Of a DNA stretch of 21,248 nt, positions 16,456 to 21,248 are shown piece after piece. The position numbers and the translations under genes are program-made. The notes under the pieces were generated by a model. That model was not told the origin of the DNA, did no database searches, and was given only the letters and a program-made list of their open reading frames with translations. How positions within the stretch are numbered: the first letter of the stretch is position 1; every line of letters begins with the position of its first letter. Source of the stretch: a virus; IMG/VR virus record IMGVR_UViG_3300005613_000475, positions 1-21,248 of that record; one strand, written 5' to 3'.

Positions 16456-16748
16456 ACGTTCTCCAATACATCTTTCAAATGGTCTAAGTTGTGTGCGTCT
16501 ATCACCAACGCTACACCCCCAGCTTCATCAATAAGCCGTAAGTTCTTTTTCTGTAACTCTGTCGGCCCACGTTTGCTCAAATCGGCTTTGACTTCTATGC
16601 CAACAAACCGCCCATTCAAACAAGCCACGATGTCAGGCACACCGCTACTCCCATACCCGCCAGTGACGGGGTAGAAGTAGTACGCCTTATGCTGTTTTAG
16701 GATCTCCACTACTTTCTTCTTGACTTTGCTCTCCGGTGTCGCTGCCAT
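16452..16748 (-). CDS. VRR-NUC domain nuclease
   Basis: A 98-residue stand-alone VRR-NUC domain, a PD-(D/E)XK nuclease found in phages and in FAN1. The catalytic signature is GVPDI (D39), then GIEVKA (E52, K54), preceded by the PVTGGYGSSG loop and followed by an LTELQK-type helix (PTELQKKNLRLI). Length equals the minimal domain. It likely resolves branched DNA or nicks structures alongside the SNF2 helicase and polymerase. ATG at 16748 follows GGAGG with 6-nt spacing. It overlaps the preceding gene by 62 nt. Confidence 0.93.
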   Translation of the reverse strand: MAATPESKVKKKVVEILKQHKAYYFYPVTGGYGSSGVPDIVACLNGRFVGIEVKADLSKRGPTELQKKNLRLIDEAGGVALVIDAHNLDHLKDVLENV

Positions 16749-16923
16749 TGGTAGCCTCCATCATTTTTTGTATGTACTTCGCTTCTACGATACGTGCGAG
16801 TGATACTGCCGTGACAGTCAGCACCATGTTGTAGTCTTTCTTATCGACAGTCTCTTCTTCCTCTACCTTCGTTATAACTTGTTCAAGTAACTTAAACATT
16901 TCGTCATCTGAAATCTTATCCAT
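16687..16923 (-). CDS. Hypothetical acidic 78-residue protein
   Basis: An acidic, mostly helical small protein (MDKISDDEMFKLLEQVITKV), with an alpha-helical middle (VSLARIVEAKYIQKMME) and a disordered Ser/Glu/Gly C-terminus. The last 62 nt overlap the VRR-NUC gene in another frame. GAGGAAG lies before the ATG, and it overlaps the preceding gene by 8 nt. No family recognised. Confidence 0.7.
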   Translation of the reverse strand: MDKISDDEMFKLLEQVITKVEEEETVDKKDYNMVLTVTAVSLARIVEAKYIQKMMEATNGSDTGEQSQEESSGDPKTA

Positions 16924-17134
16924 TTTTCTTCCTCGCTTTGTGGTATGCAGCTTGTAACTGCCTTGAAATCTCGTCGCGTTGTGCGGCTTTCTCTTGGTAT
17001 GCTTTAGAAGTGTGGTTGTAGGTAATCTTCCCGTGCTTGTCGATGGTCTTACTGATAAACAAACATTGTGTAGCGATGCGCTTCAGCTTCTCACGTAGCT
17101 GATTTACGTACGCGTCCTGAAATGGATCGGACAT
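16916..17134 (-). CDS. Hypothetical basic helical 72-residue protein
   Basis: A basic, helical protein with a likely coiled coil (QLREKLKRIATQCL; EKAAQRDEISRQLQAAY) and an Arg/Lys tail. The basic surface could bind nucleic acid, but no motif is diagnostic. AGGAG with 8-nt spacing precedes the ATG, which directly follows the upstream stop. The stop overlaps the next gene. Confidence 0.72.
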   Translation of the reverse strand: MSDPFQDAYVNQLREKLKRIATQCLFISKTIDKHGKITYNHTSKAYQEKAAQRDEISRQLQAAYHKARKKNG

Positions 17135-17356
17135 TTATTTATCTCCTGCGATGTATAGGTAACACGTACCGCTTTTAAACTTTGGTGGGAAAATAACTGG
17201 AAAGGTTTTTGATGGGTGAGCCTTTTGGTATTCACGATCCTTTGCTAACTGTAAATATCTGGCACAGGTTTGGCACAGTGGTAATGCGTCGCCACCTGCT
17301 TCATTGTCAATCGTAGGTGCAGCGCACCGATCATCTTTCTTGCTGAGTTTTCTCAC
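17135..17356 (-). CDS. Hypothetical 73-residue protein with putative zinc site
   Basis: Starts at a GTG (17356) that overlaps the stop of the 35-codon membrane peptide gene (GTGA). C11, C28, C31 (LCQTCARYL) and a C-terminal cysteine (SGTCYLYI) could bind a metal. A CxxC followed by a helix is typical of small zinc-finger phage proteins. Function unknown. Confidence 0.7.
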   Translation of the reverse strand: MRKLSKKDDRCAAPTIDNEAGGDALPLCQTCARYLQLAKDREYQKAHPSKTFPVIFPPKFKSGTCYLYIAGDK

Positions 17357-17460
17357 AGCGGGGTTCCTTTACTGAAAACTTCGTACAGGGCGTAGGCAAC
17401 TAGCCCCCACATCGCTACTGGTAAAAATGTCAGCAGCACCATCTCCCAATCATTTCTCAC
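17353..17460 (-). CDS. 35-residue single-pass membrane peptide
   Basis: A very short gene with a GTG start at 17460, preceded by GGAG and a 5-nt spacer, and overlapping both neighbours. The product begins MRNDWEMV, then has one hydrophobic segment (LLTFLPVAMWGLVAYALY), and ends in EVFSKGTPL, consistent with a small inner-membrane protein. Small phage membrane peptides include holin-like, superinfection-exclusion and host-modifying factors; nothing here chooses among them. It sits in an early-type gene cluster, not by lysis genes. An internal ATG at 17442 would give a 29-residue version but has poor spacing. Confidence 0.6.
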   Translation of the reverse strand: MRNDWEMVLLTFLPVAMWGLVAYALYEVFSKGTPL

Positions 17461-17623
17461 ACTCGTGCTCCATTTCGCGAGTTTCGTATTCGACATAGCC
17501 GCATTCAGCAACGATGTCGTCCCAATCTTCATTCGGCATATCCTTACGCGATCTTGCGTACGCCAGAATCTTTTTTGCTATACAGCGTGCTTTCTTTAGT
17601 GTTTCTATTGGTGGGTGTAGCAT
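17450..17623 (-). CDS. Hypothetical 57-residue protein
   Basis: ATG at 17623 has AGGGGA about 7-8 nt upstream; an in-frame ATG at 17704 would overlap the neighbour much more and has no site. The product is helical at the N-terminus (IETLKKARCIAKKILAYARS) and acidic at the C-terminus (DWDDIVAECGYVEYETREME). It overlaps the upstream gene by 80 nt and the downstream membrane peptide by 11 nt. No family recognised. Confidence 0.65.
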   Translation of the reverse strand: MLHPPIETLKKARCIAKKILAYARSRKDMPNEDWDDIVAECGYVEYETREMEHECEK

Positions 17624-17798
17624 TTGAGAATCCCCTTGGTTTTTCTTTTGTACTAATTTCGTTACGTAAAAATGAGATCGTGTATTGCACGAACTCCATC
17701 TCATCTAGCCATACTCTTCTGTGTGTATGTTTATACCTATCCACACAGTACGCCATGCGCATCTTGGCTTTACTCAGTGCGTCTCTTAAATCATTCAT
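17544..17798 (-). CDS. Hypothetical 84-residue protein
   Basis: The first ~50 residues form charged amphipathic helices (MNDLRDALSKAKMRMAYCVD; VWLDEMEFVQYTISFLRNEI) typical of small phage proteins. The last ~30 are polar and overlap the next gene in another frame. No clear Shine-Dalgarno is visible; an mRNA structure (17804-17830) lies just before the ATG. No function can be assigned. Confidence 0.6.
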   Translation of the reverse strand: MNDLRDALSKAKMRMAYCVDRYKHTHRRVWLDEMEFVQYTISFLRNEISTKEKPRGFSNATPTNRNTKESTLYSKKDSGVRKIA

Positions 17799-17803
17799 AG
17801 GAA

Positions 17804-17830
17804 TAGCCCGTTTTTCCCACAGGTGGGCTA
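17804..17830 (-). promoter_or_regulatory. Leader stem-loop with two alternative pairings
   Basis: The 55-nt gap between the HTH-membrane gene and the 84-residue ORF contains, on the - strand, TAGCCC pairing with GGGCTA, ending 5 nt before the ATG. The same CCC can instead pair in CCCAC/GTGGG. The two structures exclude each other. A role in translation or RNA processing is only possible, not shown. Confidence 0.25.
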
Positions 17831-17853
17831 AGCCTGCTCGACTGTTGGGGAAC

Positions 17854-18243
17854 TTATAAATACCAAACGATTACAGCGAGTGTAGCCAAAGCTACGATGC
17901 CCATGAAAACGCTAAAGCCATCAATCTTGCGGGCAGTTTCTTCGTCAATAATTGGCTGTTCGACATACGAAAAGCCCCCCGCTTCTACCCCAGACACCGT
18001 AACACTCTCGGAACTGGTATCAGCTTTCTCAGCAGCCAGCGGGTTGACAACCTTCGGCAACTCGCTCTTGACTTCCTTCTTCTTGGGGATCGCCCCCAAG
18101 CCTTCTTTCTTACGCATCTGGTAGCTGGTGGTGTACACCATCTGCGGCTTAACACCTAGCTTCTTAACAATCGTCTTGGTGTCTGCACCTGCCGCTAACA
18201 TCTTGCGAATCTTCGCGCTCTTACTTTCTGGTTTCTTAGCCAT
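17854..18243 (-). CDS. Small HTH protein with C-terminal membrane anchor
   Basis: A 129-residue protein. Residues ~9-45 (KIRKMLAAGADTKTIVKKLG, then VKPQMVYTTSYQMRKK) look like a homeodomain-like/sigma-like helix-turn-helix. A Lys/Pro- then Ser/Glu-rich linker follows (~48-105). The last ~20 residues are a hydrophobic helix (FSVFMGIVALATLAVIVWYL), a tail anchor with the N-terminus in the cytoplasm. GGAG with 7-nt spacing precedes the ATG. The gene is preceded by a terminator and a 21-bp palindrome, so it probably has its own promoter and may be autoregulated. A membrane-tethered DNA-binding protein could position phage DNA or sense the membrane; this is inference. Confidence 0.75.
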   Translation of the reverse strand: MAKKPESKSAKIRKMLAAGADTKTIVKKLGVKPQMVYTTSYQMRKKEGLGAIPKKKEVKSELPKVVNPLAAEKADTSSESVTVSGVEAGGFSYVEQPIIDEETARKIDGFSVFMGIVALATLAVIVWYL

Positions 18244-18264
18244 TTCGTTACTCCGTTATAGTTT

Positions 18265-18285
18265 GTGTTATTACTGTAATAACAC
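18265..18285. promoter_or_regulatory. 21-bp perfect palindrome (operator copy 1)
   Basis: Core GTTATTACTGTAATAAC (18267-18283), extended by two matching bases on each side. It lies between the terminator at 18288-18315 and the HTH-membrane gene, about 22 nt before its ATG. The same core recurs at 19530 and 20743. Probably a binding site for a dimeric regulator. Confidence 0.65.
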
Positions 18286-18287
18286 GA

Positions 18288-18315
18288 TAAAAGGTCGGGG
18301 GGTAACACCCCCGAC
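18288..18315 (-). terminator. Intrinsic terminator after the 87-residue ORF
   Basis: An 8-bp stem GTCGGGGG/CCCCCGAC (18294-18301 and 18308-18315) with a 6-nt loop is followed on the - strand by CTTTTAT. It lies just after the stop of the gene at 18323-18586. The T-run is short, so termination may be partial. Confidence 0.65.
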
Positions 18316-18322
18316 AACCCAC

Positions 18323-18586
18323 TCACACCACGGGTCGGAAGACCCAAAATGTATCTACATCAACACGCATACCCACACCATCTACCTCATCACGAGGCGG
18401 GGGAATCTTGGTCATCATCAATAAGGCCAGACGTTCTTGCACCCAGTCGGGTAGGTCGTCCACTGAAGAATACTCACCCTCTATATCATGGTCAAGAACA
18501 TTCATACCCAGACACATAACTTCTACACTATTAGTATGTGGTGATATGTATATGCGATAGATGTCATCATCTTTTACGTCGCTCAT
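18323..18586 (-). CDS. Hypothetical 87-residue phage protein
   Basis: An acidic protein with a beta-rich N-terminus (DIYRIYISPHTNSVEVMCLG), a helix DLPDWVQERLALLMM and a C-terminal DTFWVFRPV. The PDWVQERLALL type of helix is common in small phage proteins of unknown role. No Shine-Dalgarno: the ATG overlaps the upstream stop (ATGA), so translation is probably coupled. A terminator follows. Confidence 0.7.
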   Translation of the reverse strand: MSDVKDDDIYRIYISPHTNSVEVMCLGMNVLDHDIEGEYSSVDDLPDWVQERLALLMMTKIPPPRDEVDGVGMRVDVDTFWVFRPVV

Positions 18587-19518
18587 ACATGTAACCAGTA
18601 AGTTGTTTCGTTGTGCTTGTACCCGATCTCTTCTACATAATCTCCCGAAGCTACCATTGATAGCACTGCGATCTTGTTAGCTACTTCAAGTGGTACGTCC
18701 TCCGATGCTAATGATTCAATATTTGAACTGCCGTCGTCTTTGTACACTTGGATATATCCGTCCTTGTACCTCGTACTTAGGATGTTCACTATCTGCCTAC
18801 CGAACCGCTGGATCACGTTGACATGCTGCACAGGGAACACGAACTGATGCTGTGCGGCTTCATCACGTGCAGTAATCCATGCGAGTACCTGATCACGTAG
18901 TGTCGGGGTAGCGAACTCATGGTTAGATTTAATCAGGTGTTCTAACTCAGAAAGTACCGGCAAATTGTCTGCTGTATACGGACTACCCAGTAACTTAGCA
19001 CGTGCGTATTTTTCCGCGTCCTCGTATTTGTCGAGGTACTTACGCATGTGTTGTGCTGCATCTGAATTACTCAGTGCTGCTACCTCAGCAGGATTCCAGC
19101 GGCGTAGATACTTCTTTGCTTCGCGCACCATACGCTTCATGTCCTTACTGTTCAGCATGGTGTACTGGTCGGAGTAACTATTGAATCGTTCATTTTGTAT
19201 CAGCCGACTCTCCACCATGTACTTGACCGCCCCCGTACCCTGCCACTGTGTGAAGTCGCCGAACCCGATGTTGCCGATGATGTAATCATCCTCTTCGTAG
19301 TACACAGCGATCTTGTTGTAAACCCCACGAGGTGCGTCAAACGACGGACCGAACTTCACGCCGCGCATCTGGCGCTTTAACTCTTGGGCGAAGTCCAGCA
19401 GCGTCTCAGAACTCAACGATGTGTCGTCTATGTTGTATGGGGATAACTCATAATACTCTTGGCAGTGCTCCTTCATACTCAGCACTGCTTCTACGGTGTA
19501 ATCTTTTTTCATGCTCAT
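18583..19518 (-). CDS. Uncharacterised 311-residue protein
   Basis: No family is recognised. It is soluble, with no signal or membrane segment. The N-terminal third is mixed alpha/beta (YNKIAVYYEEDDYIIGNIGF); the middle is strongly helical and basic (KDMKRMVREAKKYLRRW) with several Tyr-rich helices. The C-terminus is a beta-rich stretch (GYIQVYKDDG; VASGDYVEEIGY). AGGAGAACGAG precedes the ATG, and palindrome copy 2 fills the rest of the gap to the metallopeptidase/VWA gene. Its place directly downstream of the MoxR/VWA pair suggests it may act in the same system as a substrate or partner; this is context only. Confidence 0.8.
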   Translation of the reverse strand: MSMKKDYTVEAVLSMKEHCQEYYELSPYNIDDTSLSSETLLDFAQELKRQMRGVKFGPSFDAPRGVYNKIAVYYEEDDYIIGNIGFGDFTQWQGTGAVKYMVESRLIQNERFNSYSDQYTMLNSKDMKRMVREAKKYLRRWNPAEVAALSNSDAAQHMRKYLDKYEDAEKYARAKLLGSPYTADNLPVLSELEHLIKSNHEFATPTLRDQVLAWITARDEAAQHQFVFPVQHVNVIQRFGRQIVNILSTRYKDGYIQVYKDDGSSNIESLASEDVPLEVANKIAVLSMVASGDYVEEIGYKHNETTYWLHV

Positions 19519-19529
19519 CTCGTTCTCCT

Positions 19530-19546
19530 GTTATTACTGTAATAAC
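19530..19546. promoter_or_regulatory. 17-bp perfect palindrome (operator copy 2)
   Basis: GTTATTACTGTAATAAC begins directly after the stop of the metallopeptidase/VWA gene and runs into the AGGAGAACGA ribosome site of the 311-residue ORF. The gap is nothing but palindrome plus Shine-Dalgarno. It could bind a protein on DNA or fold in mRNA as a 7-bp stem with a 3-nt loop. Confidence 0.65.
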
Positions 19547-20731
19547 TTAATCTTTAATGTAAACGTACTTACCCACGGTCGGCTTGAACCGTGGCGGCCC
19601 AGCGATACACCACAACAGCGGGCTGGCCCAGCCTTTGCCCCAGTCCATGACGTAACCATCAGTCAGCACCACAACAGCTTGTGGTTTGATCTGCTTCTCA
19701 GCCATGTAGTCGATGACACACTGCGGGTCAGTACCCCCACCACCTAGCGGACGTGTTGATTTGGTAATGTTCGCAACCTCAGACTGGTCGTATACCTCAT
19801 CACCTGCAACACGCGAACCCCAGTACAAGATACGCACTCGATTCGGCTTGGCAGTCTCGGCAACACCACGCACCTCTGTCAGAAATTGTGTCAACTCTCG
19901 TGTGCCAATTGATCCAGACGTGTCGATGGCAATTACTAAGTCGTCAACGGTCTCACTGATACCGGATGGTAAGTACACACCCGACGATACAAAGCGCCGA
20001 TTGGGTCGCGCCCATGTCGAATAGTCATTGCCGCTGCATGTGCTAGATACAAAGTCGCGCAACACCTCACGCCAATTAACTTGCGGCTGCAACAAGGCAT
20101 CAACATCACGGGTACTTGCACCTTTGATCTTACCTGCTGCTAACGCACCTTGGCGGATGGCCTCGTCGATCTCACGCTCCAGTGTCTGTGACTCCTCGGC
20201 GGTCATCTCCTTGGCATCTTCCCAGCCATGCTCGTCCATGCCACCGTCACCGTCGCCACCACCGTCACTGTCCTCACTCTCGTCACCCTCGTCACGCAGT
20301 ATCTTGAACACCTGCGCTGCGGTCATGTCACGGAACCGCTCGTCGAGTAGTCCCCCCTCGGGCATAGTGGCAAAGCCATCGGCACAGTCGTCGGCGATCT
20401 TCTGGTTGATAACGTAATCACACGCCATGTTGGCTAACTTACTGTCCTCATCCCACAGGTTGCGCCATGTGGTCAGATGTTTGTATAGCTTGTGGTACGT
20501 CTCGTGCAGCACAAGAAAGCGCAGTTCAGCATCTGTCAATTTCTCGACAAAGGTACGCCCAAACTTGTCATCACGTCCGTTGGTGTACGCGGTCTGTACT
20601 TCGTCGTCGATCGTCTTGTCACCGATCATCATCACGCCAGCCAGTGCGGTGTAGCGTGGCTCACCCATGATCTTGACGATGGCCTTACTCAGCCGCTGCT
20701 CAGCGGTCAGTTGTTTACCTAGCATTAACAT
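19547..20731 (-). CDS. Metallopeptidase-like / VWA-domain protein (DUF2201-type)
   Basis: A 394-residue protein with the layout of DUF2201-type VWA-like proteins. The N-terminal putative metallopeptidase domain carries LHETYHKLYKHL (H76, E77, H80), with D105 (MACDYVIN) a likely third zinc ligand. A low-complexity Asp/Gly/Glu linker spans ~148-168. The C-terminal VWA-like domain has a complete MIDAS: D270-x-S272-x-S274 in AIDTSGSIG, T334 (GGGGTD) and D358 (LTDGY). Such proteins are usually encoded beside a MoxR-type AAA+ ATPase, as here, and the pair acts as a chaperone or metal-dependent remodelling system. AGGAGAACGAC precedes the ATG. In a phage the target is unknown. Confidence 0.9.
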   Translation of the reverse strand: MLMLGKQLTAEQRLSKAIVKIMGEPRYTALAGVMMIGDKTIDDEVQTAYTNGRDDKFGRTFVEKLTDAELRFLVLHETYHKLYKHLTTWRNLWDEDSKLANMACDYVINQKIADDCADGFATMPEGGLLDERFRDMTAAQVFKILRDEGDESEDSDGGGDGDGGMDEHGWEDAKEMTAEESQTLEREIDEAIRQGALAAGKIKGASTRDVDALLQPQVNWREVLRDFVSSTCSGNDYSTWARPNRRFVSSGVYLPSGISETVDDLVIAIDTSGSIGTRELTQFLTEVRGVAETAKPNRVRILYWGSRVAGDEVYDQSEVANITKSTRPLGGGGTDPQCVIDYMAEKQIKPQAVVVLTDGYVMDWGKGWASPLLWCIAGPPRFKPTVGKYVYIKD

Positions 20732-20742
20732 GTCGTTCTCCT

Positions 20743-20759
20743 GTTATTACAGTAATAAC
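20743..20759. promoter_or_regulatory. 17-bp perfect palindrome (operator copy 3)
   Basis: GTTATTACAGTAATAAC differs from copies 1 and 2 only in its central base as read on the + strand. It starts directly after the AAA+ ATPase stop and is followed by AGGAGAACGACATG. The whole block, palindrome plus ribosome site, duplicates the one at 19519-19546. Confidence 0.65.
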
Positions 20760-21248
20760 TCAAACCTTGTCCGCCGCGAACATGTAGTTGTTGGCGACAG
20801 CCCACTCGGTGAACTTGCGGTTCTGCATCACAAGCGCACGCTTGCTGTACTTCCCGTCCTTCACGCCGTTGGCGAACATACCTTGTGCTTCTGCATCGAG
20901 ACGTGGCAAGTAGTCCATCCACGCATCCACCCACGTGTTATCAAGTGCACCCATCGTGCGGTACACCACCATGCACACAGCAGCAGGGGATGTGGGAACT
21001 TTGGCATTGCGCGGGTCGGTCTTGATTGACTCCAGTGTTGGTAGCTGGTCAAGCATGCGCACGTATGCCATCAAGTCCATCGCACCACGGTCGCCGATTG
21101 TCCCCATCAACGCAGCAGTCAGCGTCACGTCATCCATGTGTTCACGCATCCACAACAGATCAGACGCGGCGTGCATTGATCTCGGCGTAGTGAATGCCGC
21201 ACGTTGTGCTTGCGGGTGGTTGATGTACGGATTCTCGTCGGGGTCCTG
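20760..21248 (-). CDS. MoxR-like AAA+ ATPase, C-terminal part (5' end cut by window edge)
   Basis: The frame is open to the right edge, so only the last 162 residues are seen; the internal ATG at 21176 is not the true start. Upstream of it the frame reads DPDENPYINHPQAQRAAFTT then PRSMHAASDLL. The 'TTPRS' followed by a helix matches the sensor-2/lid region of MoxR-type AAA+ ATPases (usually TPR with a catalytic Arg), followed by the LMGTIGDRGAMDLMAYV lid helices. Walker motifs would lie outside the window. It is paired with the VWA protein downstream, separated only by palindrome copy 3. Confidence 0.75.
   Translation of the reverse strand, partial: QDPDENPYINHPQAQRAAFTTPRSMHAASDLLWMREHMDDVTLTAALMGTIGDRGAMDLMAYVRMLDQLPTLESIKTDPRNAKVPTSPAAVCMVVYRTMGALDNTWVDAWMDYLPRLDAEAQGMFANGVKDGKYSKRALVMQNRKFTEWAVANNYMFAADKV

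Noticed and set aside
18255-18260. TATAAC before the HTH-membrane gene as a -10 box
   Set aside because: Transcription would start at or within the Shine-Dalgarno, 11 nt from the ATG; more likely chance in an AT-rich leader.

Overview
The window is a piece of a tailed double-stranded DNA phage (or phage-like element). It holds a giant virion-type polyvalent protein, a full DNA replication module, densely packed genes with ATGA/GTGA overlaps, strong Shine-Dalgarno sites and no cellular housekeeping genes. The protein families and the use of GGAG-type ribosome sites suggest a Gram-negative bacterial host and a podovirus-like virion. That assignment is inference: no tail, capsid, terminase or integrase gene is present to confirm it.

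Layout. Positions 1-6093 (+ strand) are the 3' part of one giant late gene. Its product carries an acidic coiled-coil N-terminus, a ParB-like GRHR motif, a Lys/Ala-rich linker, a zinc metallopeptidase motif (HEATH) and a long C-terminal membrane-active-looking region. Everything from 6184 to the right edge is on the - strand and converges on it. An intrinsic terminator for the - strand sits directly against the late gene's stop codon. Read in transcription order (right to left), the - strand holds: (i) a MoxR-like AAA+ ATPase (cut by the edge) and a metallopeptidase/VWA protein, then two uncharacterised genes, with a repeated 17-bp palindrome between genes; (ii) a terminator, a further palindrome and a small HTH-plus-membrane-anchor protein, then a run of tiny overlapping genes; (iii) the replication genes: VRR-NUC nuclease, Cys-rich peptide, family A DNA polymerase, Cas4-like exonuclease, HNH-like protein, SNF2 helicase, Gp157-like protein, excisionase-type HTH protein, zinc-containing ssDNA-binding candidate, and a primase-polymerase/DUF927 helicase.

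Two gene-within-gene arrangements stand out. The DNA polymerase is interrupted inside its motif B by a 281-residue intein. The same nucleotides, shifted by one base, encode a 247-residue HNH homing endonuclease with its own Shine-Dalgarno site; its stop codon overlaps the intein's last two codons. So the intein has no in-frame endonuclease domain but carries one out of frame, overprinting splicing blocks B and F. Separately, the giant late gene contains a 63-codon ORF in the +1 frame (1088-1279) with strongly GC-biased third positions, over a stretch where the main frame is only Gly/Arg/Ala/Pro filler.

Regulation visible in the sequence: three intrinsic terminators on the - strand (6094-6123, 9310-9344, 18288-18315), sigma70-like promoters with inverted repeats in or next to their spacers (10973-11001 and 12533-12649), three copies of a GTTATTACnGTAATAAC palindrome near 18.3, 19.5 and 20.7 kb, and a recurrent GGAGAACG ribosome-binding sequence. 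I saw no tRNA, rRNA, CRISPR array, insertion sequence or attachment site.
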